Origin: Euphorbia lathyris
Taxonomy: Eukaryota; Streptophyta; Magnoliopsida; Malpighiales; Euphorbiaceae
Assembly: GCF_963576675.1 (NCBI RefSeq)
Contig: NC_088916.1
Span: 11,446,501-11,510,500, forward strand
Direction: 5' to 3'
Length of the DNA: 64,000 nt
Made by a program: the position numbers and the translations under genes. This document shows, in pieces, positions 1 through 11,160 of this stretch. Position 1 is the first letter of the stretch. The number at the start of each line of letters is the position of its first letter. The notes under the pieces were generated by a model that worked only from the letters and a program-made list of their open reading frames with translations, had not been told where the DNA came from and searched no databases.

Positions 1-1333
1 ATCATTTTCATTTCTCTTTCTCTGTGGGGGCGGATGTTGATCAATGAAAACACATAAAGGAATAGAGTTTATATCCTTTGGATATTACTTTGTTTCTTTT
101 AGAAATTGAAGTTTTGAAGATTGAACTTATAGTCTATATCTTTAAGTTCTAATGCAATAAAAGCCTATTAAGAATACACTAGTCATTAATGTTAGAGATT
201 GAAGTTTGAGTTATTGATATTGTGTTTCCAATTCTCTATTGCATGTTCTAAATTTCTATCTACATTTGTTATTACTTTGTCTTTTTATATGCTTAATGTC
301 TGAGACCAAATAATAGGACATGAGCCACACCACATGATAAAAGAATTTATAGATCGAGGCCAAATAGTGAGTTAAGCCTTAGTTTTATTATTTCATTCTG
401 ACCTTAGGGAAAAATATGAATCTTATCCCTTATTAGATATTAATAAAACTTTTTACTGTCTATGTTTTCCAATTTAATTTACAGTGTTTTTTTCCATTTC
501 TTTTAACGTGTAGATTTCGATGTTCTTTTTATTGATTGTGTTTTCTAATTTTAGGACAAACTCATCGTCATATGTTTTCATTTTGTATTTTGTATTCTCG
601 GTTTCCCAGTCAATTTTAGGATTGTTGATTAAATGTTCGATGTCTTAGATATGAAAAACGATTACAATTCTTTCTTGCTTTTCTAGGTTTGTTTTTTTAA
701 ATTGTAAATATGATTATATATGTAATATGTGAGTTTTGTCAAACTTAATTCATAGTTCACGATGTGTATCTTCCATTAACAAAATATGAATCATTGGCAA
801 CAATATACTGATAGCAATATAGGATATGCAGTTTTCATTTTTCAGTTTGTTATCAGTTACATTTTAAAAAATCAATATTCTTTTGTTGTTTGTTTTGCAG
901 TGACAATAAACAAAACCTGATGATAATTATTTTCACATATCAGTTTATATCTTCTCTATTGATTTTTTAGTTATGGTCAATGGTATGTTACAGTATCTAA
1001 ACTAAAATTAAAAGCAAAACTAGATTAAAGATTTTTATTTCGATCGATGAAAACTAAACATGTAATGATATCTGAAGTATAGTATTTAAAGATATCTTTA
1101 ATAATTTATAGTAAAAGAGGCGGGATGGTGAGCTATATGCAATGTACAGTACAACCACCGTATATAATCTTCCTCCTCGTTCTCGTCCATTTTCCTTTAT
1201 TTTCGAAAAAAGAATATTTCAAACAAATGTTTATTATAATTACAATTTTTATAACATAAATACCACTGATTGTTTTTTCTTTGAAGAATAAATACCACTG
1301 ATATAATGTAACATTGTAAACTAAAAATATAAG
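1..1333. other. AT-rich intergenic DNA, nothing recognised
   Basis: No open frame with recognisable protein similarity, no RNA gene and no repeat structure was seen here. The stretch is AT-rich with long T runs, as plant intergenic or intron DNA often is. It ends in the 5-bp target duplication of the gypsy element that follows. Confidence 0.5.
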
Positions 1334-1338
1334 ATTAT

Positions 1339-1817
1339 TGATAACATCGGGATATTATCGCAAGGACCAAAAGAGATAATCGCCTCAAGTATGCCATGTG
1401 GCATAGGAAGCCGCCTGGCGGATCCCCCTGGGTTAGCTCTAAGAGATCCGCTGGCGGATCTCTAAGGCGAATCTCTCCATTTACTTAAGTAACGGCTAAC
1501 CGTCAACTCGGCCATAATGATCATTAAATGAATCATTAATAGTCTTAACCCGCCAGGTTAAGAGTAACTTGTAACCGCCATTAAATGAGCATTAATGGAG
1601 ACTCTCTAGTTACCTAGAAGTTACAAATCCATCTACTATAAATAGCCCACGTCTAGGCTATCAAGGTACATTCACTCATACTTACTCTTCGCTAAGCTTT
1701 GTCCATTCAGTTTATTCTCCATATTTGTTACTGACTTTGGCATCGGAGTGTCCCCGGCCGATCCCAACGGCGCCTCATAGGGACGTGATCCGATCAGAAG
1801 TTTCACTAGTGTTATCA
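1339..1817 (+). repeat. 5' LTR of the gypsy element
   Basis: This 479-bp repeat is nearly identical to 7606-8084. It contains a TATAAATA box at 1637-1644 and near-palindromic blocks built on GGCGGATC in its first 130 bp. About six substitutions separate it from the 3' copy. Confidence 0.95.
1637..1644 (+). promoter_or_regulatory. TATA box of the 5' LTR promoter
   Basis: TATAAATA lies about 180 bp before the LTR end. It is in the right position to drive the gag-protease transcript, with the downstream part of the LTR as leader. Confidence 0.65.
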
Positions 1818-1819
1818 AT

Positions 1820-1842
1820 TGGTGCGGTGAACGTGGAATCCT
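1820..1842 (+). other. Primer binding site of the gypsy element
   Basis: TGGTGCGGTGAACGTGG starts two bases after the LTR end, where a tRNA 3' end (ending CCA) would prime minus-strand synthesis. The same string sits next to the 5' LTR of the second gypsy element (30539-30561, minus strand). I could not assign the tRNA. Confidence 0.7.
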
Positions 1843-1880
1843 TAACCCAATAAAGGATTTTTCGGTCACATTGAAACATC

Positions 1881-3587
1881 ATGAACGATGAAATACTAAA
1901 TCCCTCCTCAGGGATCGAGTCGCCAGTAATCACACCATCCAGTGCTGGGCACACGAGTACGACCGCTCCCACAATGAATATCGATGAAAATATGCCCCCA
2001 GCATCCTTCCTTGATATGTGCGTTCTGGATATCGAGGCGCGATATGGGATTGAAATTGGAGACCGCCTTCGAGCGTTCACAACTATTCCTTATAGTAGTA
2101 CGGTTTCTACGTCAGTGGTCTCGTCTCTACCTCCGTTAAACTTTGGTCTGGGACCAGGGGCTCGTAGCTCTTCGTTCCTTCAAGCTCATAACGTTGACTC
2201 TACAGTAACTACCACGGTGCCAAGTGGATCACGACCAGTTATGAGGGAGCTGTTTCCTGGTGAAGGAAGCCGTAGGAATGACGTGGTCCCCCCTGGCGGA
2301 TCAGAAGTTCCAAGGTTTAATCTTGATGGGCCGAATGTACCCAGACGACCACGGACGAATTCGTCCCTTGGGGGATTTAAAGAGCCCACTCACAAAAAGC
2401 ACAGAAAGAACAAAGATAAGCAGCCAAGATCTCCTTCGCCCCGGCGAACGAAATCTTCACGCCGTGGCAGATCTCCTCCATCTACTGGTCGTAAAAGGCG
2501 TAGTAGACCGGAAAAAACGTCTCATTTAGGAGGACCGCCACCCCATCCATCTTCGGGAACTGTTGGACACACTCTGACAGGAGGTCAACAAGGAGGAAAC
2601 GAGCTGAATCCTCCAAACAAAGGAAGTGGGGGAGGAGGCAATGGAGGAGGAAGGGGAGGCGGGCGAGGAGGACATTCGCCATCGGATTCATCGTCCGAAT
2701 CAAGTTCTTCATCTTCTCCGAGCTGATCGCCACGAAGAGATCGTCCCAGGACGGAGCCGGAGAATTTCGATGACAGAGTCAGAGCCCTAGTGCTTCAAAT
2801 GAATGAAGAAAATGCTAGGCATAATCCATTCGCCAACAGGGATTCGCCTTTTGCGGCTTGGATTGAAGCAGAGGAAACCGAAAGGGCGTTTAAAATCCCT
2901 AATCTGGCAATTTATACAGGTAAAGACAACCCGGAGGCTCATGTTCGAAAATACAGAATCATGGCTAGACTCAATCGAGCCACCGAACCTGTGCTTTGCA
3001 AAATGTTTGTCACCACGTTAGGAGGCCCGGCTTATTTGTGGTTTCAATCCCTACCTCCAGGCTCAATAAACAGCTTCGATCAATTGAGCAGGGAATTTTG
3101 TGCTAAATTCGCCGGTTGCATTCCTGCAGTGGTGAAATCTGGAAAGCTTTTTGAGTTAAAACAAAAGGCGAATGAATCCCTCCGAGACTATGTAGACACT
3201 TTTAATCAATTGTGTATACAGATTGTTGACGTAGATATCTCCGTAGCTGTGGAATGCTTTGTGAGAAACACTACTTGTAAAAGTTTGCAAGAAGACCTCA
3301 TCCGCAAGAAACCAACCAGCATGGCGGAGTTAATGGAACGTTGCAAAGATTTTATAGAGGTAGATGATATTCGCCGAGGCTCACCATCATCGCCAAAGAA
3401 GGATCAGGGCGAATCCCGCTCCCGAGACCGAGATCGGGACAGAGACAAACGTCAGGATTCTCCTCGAAACAAACGAAGAGATTCCAGGAACAAATCAACA
3501 TTTGTCACTTCTTTCACACCTCTTAATGCTTCTAAAAGTGAGGTTCTTATGTGGATCGAGAATAGCCAGCACAAACGGAGCATTTAA
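1881..3587 (+). pseudogene. gypsy gag, interrupted by one in-frame stop
   Basis: Codes for the retrotransposon capsid polyprotein. The frame runs from ATG 1881 and is broken by a single TGA at 2724-2726; the same frame then stays open to a TAA at 3585-3587. The first part is Ser/Pro/Gly-rich and basic with poly-Gly and poly-Ser tracts. The second part (about 2840-3380) is the conserved capsid region of plant gypsy gag, followed by an Arg/Asp-rich tail with alternating RD repeats near 3420-3450. The zinc knuckle follows in another frame, so a small frameshift lies near 3560-3590. Either the TGA is suppressed or this copy cannot make full-length Gag; I favour a recent loss. Confidence 0.85.
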
Positions 3588-4495
3588 TACCCCGAGCCAA
3601 AAGGGGGGGAGTTACCAATAAAGGCAAGGATCCTAAAAATTATTGCAAATATCACAGGAAAAATAGTCATGATACGGATGCTTGCTGGGAGTTAGCTCGA
3701 GAAATTGAACGACTCATTGAAAGAGGTAAATTGGATCGGTTCATCCAAACGGAAGGAAAAGACAATGATAGATCCAAGGAGGATTCAAAGAAGAAAGGAA
3801 AGGGCACTATTAATGTCATAGCTGGTGGACCTGGTTATCAGCCAGCATCAAAAAAGGTAAAAATGATCAACCTTGATAGGATATCGTTAAATCGCCCTTT
3901 CTCAGACGCAGGTCTGGAGATTGCACCCCATGCGGATGCACTGGTCGTCACAATGATAGTTGAAGGCTGGGAAATTAGGCGGGTGATGATTGATACGGGA
4001 AGTTCATGTAACGTCATCACTCGAGAAGCATTCATCAAACTCAAAGTTGATCCTGTCCAAGTGGAACCAACTATGGTCGATATTCTGGGAGTCACTGGTC
4101 ATACCATTCAGACGAAAGGCCAAGTTATTTTGGAGTGCGAACTTGCTGGGGATGATCAAGTTTGGAAAGGAGATCTGGAGTTCTCAGTCCTAGATAGACA
4201 ATTGGCCTACAATATTATCCTTGGACGACCATTTATCTCCGAAGTTGCAGCCCTTATCTCTATTCACCATCTAACACTTTACATTCCTACGGTCAAGGGG
4301 GGAGTGATGGTTAGAGGTTGTCAAAAAGTGGCTCAAGAAACTTATTCGGCTTCGTTAATGATTCGCCCTCAATCTAAAAAGGAAACAGAAGAGGAATGCA
4401 CCACAATAGCAGTGGATGAGGATGATGCGGAGGACAATACGTTACCACACATGGCGAATCTCTCGAGCCGACATAAACACCTGGTCAGAGAATGA
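3587..4495 (+). CDS. Zinc knuckle remnant plus aspartic protease of the gypsy element
   Basis: The frame is open from about 3587 to the TGA at 4493-4495. A zinc-knuckle-like segment (YCKYHRKNSHDTDACWEL, about 3638-3691) belongs to Gag. A retropepsin-type protease follows, with the catalytic DTGSS near 3991-4005 and the later ILGRPF motif near 4217-4234. The polyprotein would normally continue into reverse transcriptase, but here it stops and no pol sequence follows. No credible ATG lies near the start, so expression probably relied on continuity with gag before the frameshift. The 4496-5095 interval after it shows nothing recognisable. Confidence 0.8.
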   Translation: MPRAKRGGVTNKGKDPKNYCKYHRKNSHDTDACWELAREIERLIERGKLDRFIQTEGKDNDRSKEDSKKKGKGTINVIAGGPGYQPASKKVKMINLDRISLNRPFSDAGLEIAPHADALVVTMIVEGWEIRRVMIDTGSSCNVITREAFIKLKVDPVQVEPTMVDILGVTGHTIQTKGQVILECELAGDDQVWKGDLEFSVLDRQLAYNIILGRPFISEVAALISIHHLTLYIPTVKGGVMVRGCQKVAQETYSASLMIRPQSKKETEEECTTIAVDEDDAEDNTLPHMANLSSRHKHLVRE

Positions 4496-5095
4496 AATAC
4501 ACCTATGGTCTTGAGTACTCTTTTTTCTTTAACAAGCTTTTTCCCACGAGATTTTTCTTGTTAAAGGTTTTTAATGAGGCTCATTTGCAAAGACCTATTT
4601 CCTGTAATAAGGTGTTTCTTCCATTAATAAAGATTGTTGGTTTTATTATCCATTTTCTTTTTTATGATTCACTACTGCAATATCAATATTCCAGTCATAA
4701 AAAGGAGGCATCCAACGCTCCTCACAATCACAACAGATCCGCCACTTGGCAGATCATGGTCACCAATAGAGTTAAAACGATCCTTGGACGCAAGGTCTTT
4801 ACACTCTCTTGTCCTTCCCTAAGAAGGACTTACAAGTCCTGCGGGCGGATCGTTTTACCTCAAAGATAGGTGGCAAAACGAACCCCTGGGCAGCTTTACT
4901 TCCTCTAAGGAGGAATAGAACAGCTTCAAACCTTCACAAAGGTTCATACGGTGAAGTATGGCTGGCCACCTACTTCAAACAAAAATCCTGAACATATTCA
5001 CATTCAAAACACTATCGGGCACAAAGTGTAAAAGTGAATTAAATAGCAATGTTTGGAATCATACTGGTTTTTACAAAAACTTATACAAACAAAAA

Positions 5096-7333
5096 CTAAA
5101 TGATAGCAGGGGCATCCCCTTTTGCGCTTCCCTCACCTGTAGGGCTCACCAGAGGATCCTTTTTCTCCACAGTTGTAGATTCGCCACCAAGAGATACCTC
5201 CTTGTCCCCTTTTGGTTCTAAATCAGCCTTAGACGGTATCTCCTGAGGATCATCCTCCACAACTATAGTAGAAGGCTTAGCCTCAGGCAAGGTTCCTTTC
5301 ATCCATCTTCTTACATAATCGCGGAGATACCCCTTGGCATCAGGCATCTTCTTGAACCTCGCCACATCCTCCGGCTCAGGAACGGCGAACTCAGGATCTG
5401 TGAAATCGATTCCGGGATGAGCTAAGGAGAAGTACGCCATAAGCATCTCTCCATAAAAGAATGCTTGTTCGCCTGCCGTGTATTCCGCCTCCCCGAGAGC
5501 ATCTTCATGATTTTTAGCATCGGAGGCTATCTTTGCCTTTAGCTTCTGTATCTCCTCGTCTCGGAGAATCAAAGCAGCTGTGGCAGAGGCCAAGTTCGCA
5601 TTAGCAGAAGCAAGGTTGGCATTGGCGATGGCAAAAGAAGAATTGGCATTTGCCAACTCTTTCTCCAGCTTCTCAATAGTAGCCCTATCCTGAAGCAGCC
5701 CGTTCTCCAAGGTACGTAGGCGGGCGTACAGCTGAGAAAAGCAAAATAAGTTAGTCAAAAAGCAGAAACAAAGAAATCATCACACTCTTCCAAAAACTTA
5801 CTGAAAGAAGCTCCGATTTTCCCTTTTGGACGTAGATCGATCCGGGGATTTGGTCATAGCCCCTTTGTACTTCTCCTACTTGTCCTAGAGCTTCGTCCAG
5901 GTTATTCAAAAGTGATTCATCCTCGAAAGTTTGCCCAGCAAACTTCGCGGACCAAGACTCGCCAGTACTGGGCTTCACCGTCTGCACAAGTAAGAAAGAC
6001 CATACGCCACTTCAAAATCCGACGAGCAGGAAAGAGAATTAAGAGATGCATTACCTGAACCGTTTTTTCAGTAGTCTTGGCAGATTTAATGGCATCCGCC
6101 ATTATCTTGGTACTCCCAGCGGTATTGGACCGCCTCTTCTTTAATGGCGGGTCAGCAGTCGTCTCCATAGGGCGTTTGCCCGTATCAGTTTGAGGGATAG
6201 CCTCTTGATTTTTCTTGCGGGCTTCCTCTTCTCGAAACTGCCTGCGCGTCTCTGCAAGAGCACGATTTGCCTTAGATGCAGCCCTGCCAAAAGAAGATAT
6301 CAAAATAAATTAAAGCTCCAAAAATAAATAAGGTACCATGATCAAATTGAGTTATTTTCGAGTAAACAAGTTGATCCTCCACTCGGCGGATCAAAGGAAC
6401 GTCGCTCATCATGTAGGCTAAGGCATCCTCATAGGTCCAGGCATCCGCCTTAATTTGCTTCATGAGATCCGCCACAGTCTCATCACCAAGCGTTAAGATT
6501 CGCATGTCTCCCGCCATGTGTAGTGGACGAGAGTTCCAGACTAAAGGAAAGTCCAATGGCTCGTCCTCCTTTATCCTCACATAGAAGAAACTCTCATCCG
6601 AGCTGTGCACGTTAGACATTTTGTGGTAGAAGGGCGAATAAACACCAAATTTGGCGAATGTAAGATAGGACTCTGACTTCCTCTTAGAAGGTTTATGAAG
6701 GGCTCTGAAGATACGGCCATTATACGCTACGCCTAAATTCGACGCCAGATAACAATCCAAGGCCATATCAAGCCAACCATTAGGATGTAGTTGGCTGACA
6801 GCGATGTTAAAATACGAGAGGATATCCGCCAACATCTTGGGAAGAGGAAGGCGAAACCCTCTCTCAACATGACTACAAAAAACAGTAAAAAAGCCTGTCG
6901 GTGGATTGGAAGGGCATTGATGTGAAGCAGGGAGTTGGGTTTCGTAGTTTTTAATCCACGGAAAGCGATCCGATAGGTTCGCCAAATCTGCGGCACTCAT
7001 GCGAGACGAAGTAGATTCTGCTCGAGGTTTCTTCTTCCTAACAGGAACGGAAGAAGAAGCCATTGAACCCAGAAATCGGTTACGGGCACCGGCCGGAGCG
7101 AAACTAGAAGGAAAAAAAGGATTTCCAGAAGAACGAGTTCGATAATGGCTCCGCGCCGAGTTATTGAACTCAGCTAAACCGGAATTAATTTCTCCGGCGA
7201 GAGATTGGGAATCCTCCGACGAAGACGAAGATGAAGACGAGGACCAACTAAAATCTACTTCAATGCGAGGAGAAGATGGCAAATTAAAAAGTTCTGAAAT
7301 TGACCCCGAAGACGAAGATGAACTTCTAAACAT
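5096..7333 (-). CDS. Antisense four-exon gene in the gypsy element (putative gypsy-type transposase-like domain protein)
   Basis: Exons on the minus strand: 7333-6337, 6251-6055, 5981-5802 and 5731-5096. Summed length is 2010 nt, 669 codons plus TAG, with no internal stop. Introns use GT-AG: donors G|GTACC, CAG|GTAAT and CA|GTAAGT; acceptors TTGCAG, TGTGCAG and TTCTCAG. An alternative first acceptor (TTGGCAG, exon from 6283) would lose the frame. The N-terminal 70 residues are Ser-rich. Around residues 110-330 is a globular region (HVERGFRLPLPKMLADILSY, LHPNGWLDMAL) resembling the plant 'putative gypsy type transposon' domain (Pfam Transposase_28, from memory). The last exon has an Ala/Asn/Leu-rich coiled coil. 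Function is unknown; such antisense ORFs occur in some Tat elements. It lies tail-to-tail with gag-protease. Confidence 0.8.
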
Positions 7334-7460
7334 TCAAAAAATGATATAAAGAACACTTACATGGAAACGCAGAAGCTTGAGGTTTCTGAGAAAAAGCTCC
7401 GAAAAGCAGAAGAAAATGGAAAGCAAGGGAGAAAGAGAACTCCGGAGAAAGAAGACGGCT

Positions 7461-7496
7461 TTTTAAAACGCTCCTAGGGCAGTGTGATTACACGTG
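7461..7496 (-). promoter_or_regulatory. Promoter-like motifs for the antisense gene
   Basis: On the minus strand a G-box core CACGTG (7491-7496, inside ACACGTGTCA on the plus strand) is followed about 25 bp downstream by a TATA-like TTTTAAAA (7461-7468). A pyrimidine-rich leader then runs to the ATG at 7333. Order and spacing suit a plant RNA polymerase II promoter; activity is inferred. Confidence 0.45.
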
Positions 7497-7589
7497 TCAA
7501 CCATCAAAGAACCTCGAACAGAGTGCTCATTAATGCGGAAACGTGTGACGGCGCGCAGAAGTCTAAAAGCCCTAAAGGACTTTAAAGGC

Positions 7590-7605
7590 ATTTTGGGGGG
7601 GCTTC
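7590..7605 (+). other. Polypurine tract of the gypsy element
   Basis: A run of seven G (7595-7601) in TTTTGGGGGGGCTTC directly precedes the 3' LTR, the expected place for the plus-strand primer. Confidence 0.65.
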
Positions 7606-8084
7606 TGATAACATCGGGATATTATCGCAAGGACCAAAAGAGATAATCGCCTCAAGTATGCCATGTGGCATAGGAAGCCGCCTAGCGGATCCCCCTGGGT
7701 TAGCTCTAAGAGATCCGCCAGCGGATCTCTAAGGCGAATCTTTCCATTTACTTAAGTAACGGCTAACCGTCAACTCGGCCATAATGATCATTAAATGAAT
7801 CATTAATAGTCTTAACCCGCCAGGTTAAGAGTAACTTGTAACCGCCATTAAATGAGCATTAATGGAAACTCTCTAGTTACCTAGAAGTTACAAATCCATC
7901 TACTATAAATAGCCCACGTCTAGGCTATCAAGGTACATTCACTCATACTTACTCTTCGCTAAGCTTTGTCCATTCAGTTTATTCTCCATATTTGTTACTG
8001 ACTTTGGCATCGGAGTGTCCCCGGCCGATCCCAACGGCGCCTCACAGGGACGTGATCCGATCAGAAGTTTCACTAGTGTTATCA
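7606..8084 (+). repeat. 3' LTR of the gypsy element
   Basis: Same 479-bp length and termini as the 5' LTR, followed by the target duplication ATTAT (8085-8089). It also lies upstream of the antisense gene, so it could influence that transcript. Confidence 0.95.
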
Positions 8085-8089
8085 ATTAT

Positions 8090-9245
8090 CAATTTTATAT
8101 TTATATGTGATAAAAATTAAATATTTTACCTGAATTAATAATTTAGAAAAATAAAAAGAATAACCCCTTTAATTTTTAATTGCAAAATGAATATATTTAA
8201 TTTATTAGTATCACTTAAAATAAATAAAAAATAAAAACACATCTAACCAGATATAATCCTAGGTCGGGCTCGAGTCCGACTCAACAAGTTTTCGTATGAA
8301 AATACGCAATTTATTCTAGTCCGATGTTAATTTGGATGGGTTTAGACCAGATTGAACTTAGATTTAAAAATCAAATCTAAAACCTAGTATAAATACATAC
8401 TAATCTAAAAATAATAAATATTAATATACTTAATAGTTGTGACATAAATATAATACATAGTAAACATAATATATAAATATAAATATACACATAAATATAA
8501 TAGTTGTGATATAAATATAATATATAATCATACTGTTTTCGACTTTTCCCGATTTTTTATGATTTTCCGCCCAATCCGACTTGTCCGACTTATCCGCCTT
8601 GTCCAATTTATCCCGATTTGAACCGCCTAGATAGCAGAAAATTGGGCTCCCGACTTATGCCGATCATTTATACAAAATCGAACGGTGTTGTAAAAATCAC
8701 CAATATATCGACCGACTTGACCGATTTTTACAACACTGACATTTCATATATGTAATTATTTCCTTCGCAATAATAAAATTTATAATATATCTTTCTTAGC
8801 AACACCATTAACTATGTTAAATTGAATATATGGCCACAAAATCTCATCTTATTAAAAATATAGAGCACATTAAATTTTTTACATATTGCAAAAATATGTG
8901 AAAATTCAAAGATTAAGTGAATATAATACATCACCATTGCCTATTGCAACCATTACATTAATCTGAAGAAACTATAAAAAAGCTCTCTTCTCTCTCTGCT
9001 TGCTTCCAACTGTGGAACCAAATTTAACCTTTTAATTTTCATTAGACTTGGTATAATTAATTCCTAACTCTAATTAAAAATACCTCTACATGGGTAAATA
9101 GAAAAAATTACAAAGAAATAGAATTAAAAATAAACCTAATGAAATCATATCCATCTCTCTTCATATTAAACGTTATCTTCCTCGTCACCCTCACTCAATA
9201 ATGTTGAGAGCAAATTTTAAACCTTGTCGCAGACCGAGTTAACTA
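8090..9245. other. Truncated hAT-like element and 3' flank of LHT partial copy A
   Basis: From about 8400 the sequence matches 12150-12960 and 15540-16850. It holds the right part of a short transposon ending in TTTTTACAACACTG (to about 8739), then the 3' downstream DNA of an LHT-like copy. The left end of the transposon is missing here. No coding sequence was seen. Confidence 0.6.
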
Positions 9246-10385
9246 CTAAGAGAAGAGCTTGTAGGTTTTCGTGAAAATAATTATAGTTTGTAAGCCTCCT
9301 ATAAGTGAAATAATTGTAATAAACACGGCGACAATAATCGAAATCTGTAATAATATCAACAAAGTTTAATTAGTTTTACAATTTTTATATTAATTTAATA
9401 GATTAATGAATCTTAATTACTTACCTATGAGGCAACCCAATGAAAGCTCCATCTCTTTCGGCCACGAATCATTAGCCACATGCTGGAAGGGATATGCAAC
9501 CAAAGAAAATATCGTTACTAAAATTAAGGGCGTGTTTGACATGAAAAATGCGTAAATTTCCATTCTTTCGGCCTTTAAAACACCGGATTTAATTGAGAGG
9601 GGATATTCCACCTCAAAGTAGGTGATTGGGCTTGAAACGAGTAATCGAATAAATTATATACATAAAAAAAACTAAATTAGAAGTACTCGGATAGTATGAT
9701 GTGGATCTAAAAACAAGTCCTCCAAAGAATCCGAGTAGTCCTCCAAAAACGGAATGCACATTGCAATAAACCTTGTTAAAACTGCAAAAAAGATTCACAA
9801 AATATGGCATCAAGTATTTAGCAAAGTAGTTTTATAAATAAAGTGAAATCTATTGAAAGAATTAAAAAATGAGGGATACAAATTGATACATACCTACGTA
9901 TATACTTCGACGAATTCTGGAAGTGAAATGCATATTAGTCACCAAAGTTGACTCAAGAAGATCAAATATGGGCATGGAGAATACCTGTAATATAAAAATG
10001 AAATATTGTTATTCATATTTTTATTTTTGGTTACTTAAGGGAATAAACGAAATCACTTGAAACCATTTGAAATCACTTGAAACCATTAGAAATCACTTGA
10101 AACCATATGAAATCATTTGAAATTCAGTACGAAAATGGTAAGTAGATACCTGGAAGCATGGAAGAAAACCATGAGATTGGCAGCAATAATAAGCCAAAGC
10201 GACTTTTCCAGCGAAATAAGAATATCACCCTCCACCTGATTTCCGAAAGCCCAAACCCCCAAAATGGACACACAACTATAGCAGATGACAATAATGACAT
10301 AAACAAGAACAACACATTTCCACACAGGTTTCTTCGAAGGTTTCTCCGGAGTAGGTAATTCATAAGGTATGTGACTTGAATTAGC
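9246..10385 (-). pseudogene. LHT-like amino acid transporter, partial copy A (exons 3' part to 7)
   Basis: Homologous to the 3' half of the intact gene at 16949-20895. Exon 7 equivalent (9344-9246) is open and ends in TAG. Exon 6 equivalent (near 9427-9495) has lost its acceptor AG and has TAG in place of the last TGG. Exon 5 equivalent (about 9783-9693) has a 1-base deletion in the FFGG coding region and its donor is CC instead of GC. Exon 4 equivalent (near 9985-9893) has lost part of its 3' end. The exon 3 piece begins near 10385 and ends at 10150. No 5' exons are present. This is a clear pseudogene fragment. Confidence 0.85.
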
Positions 10386-10780
10386 AACCCCATGAATTAG
10401 TCCACTTCAATTTTTATGATTTTTTCTTTATTTTAATTCTACTTTGAAAACACCATAGACTAAAATCAAACCAATTCAATTTACAAATAGTTTTAATCAA
10501 GCACAATTTGGATATTTTTACATATTTCTTATACAAAAACAAACCACCATTGTATGACTAGGTATATGTAATTCACAAGATATGTGACTTGAATTAGCAA
10601 CCCCGTGAATTAGCCCACTTCAATTTTTATGATTTTTTATTTATCTTAATTCTACTTTGAAAAAACCATAGACTAAAATCTAACCAATTCAATTTACAAA
10701 TAGTTTTAATCAAGCACAATTTGGATATTTTTACATATTTTTTATACAAAAACCAACCACCATTGTATGACTAGGTATAG
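10358..10780. repeat. Tandem duplication of about 205 bp in the LHT spacer
   Basis: Two adjacent copies of a segment start around TAGGTA...AATTCA and run through CACCATTGTATGACTAGG (about 10358-10560 and 10561-10780). A single copy is present in the matching spacer at 14540-14755. Confidence 0.75.
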
Positions 10781-10863
10781 GTAATTGTTTGTCCAGTCAT
10801 CTTAATTTTTTTGTCCAATTACTCTCTTCTCAGTTTGATTTCTTTTTGGTGTTTCATTTTTAA

Positions 10864-11145
10864 ATGATTTCCAATTCAACATCTCCATCCATTTTGAACA
10901 TGAGGTGTTCTTCTCTCTTAGATTTCAATATGCATTTTAATGTTCCAGATTCATATATATTTTCTTTGAATTTCTCCATTTCTTCTCTACCCGAATTATA
11001 TATCACTGATAGATGTGTGCTTATCTGTTGTTATTTAGGTCTAGAGGACTATAAGGATCCCAAAAGAGTGTGGTTCAAAATTCTATTGTTAGTTAGACTA
11101 TCTCTACAAAACAAGGAGTGTGAATACTCCAGTAGTTGTCAATAA
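10864..11145 (+). other. Spacer open reading frame, copy 1 (93 codons), probably not a gene
   Basis: An ATG-to-TAA frame lies in the spacer next to LHT copy A. A second copy is at 14841-15119 with an in-frame 3-nt difference. The two translations differ at about 13 of 92 residues, so amino acid sequence does not look conserved. No family is recognised. The frame may be part of an old captured exon (the segment after residue 44 looks most protein-like) or chance. Confidence 0.3.
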
Positions 11146-11160
11146 CAACTGTGTTCTCAT

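Larger units (their letters stand above)
1339..8084 (+). mobile_element. Non-autonomous Ty3/gypsy (Tat-like) LTR retrotransposon
   Basis: Two 479-bp LTRs (1339-1817 and 7606-8084) begin TGATAACA and end TGTTATCA, a perfect 8-bp terminal inverted repeat. The element is flanked by the 5-bp duplication ATTAT (1334-1338 and 8085-8089). Inside, in order: primer binding site, sense gag, zinc knuckle and aspartic protease (to 4495), a spacer, an antisense four-exon gene (7333 down to 5096), and a G-rich polypurine tract before the 3' LTR. No reverse transcriptase, RNase H or integrase is present, so it must depend on proteins from another element. Extra antisense ORFs are known in the Tat lineage of plant gypsy elements; assignment to that lineage is my inference. 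The LTRs differ at about 6 of 479 positions by eye, which suggests a recent insertion. Confidence 0.93.

Noticed and set aside
6252..6336. First antisense intron ending at the TTGGCAG acceptor (exon from 6283)
   Set aside because: It shifts the reading frame. The next acceptor, TTGCAG ending at 6252, keeps the frame; use of the first would make a truncated product.
7164..7349. Plus-strand open frame rich in Asp/Glu
   Set aside because: It is the reverse reading of the Ser-rich start of the antisense gene; the repeats of TCT/GAA codons create it.
10113..10325. Short transporter-like frame as a real small gene
   Set aside because: It is exon 3 of pseudogene copy A reading into intron; no start context and no other intact exons upstream.
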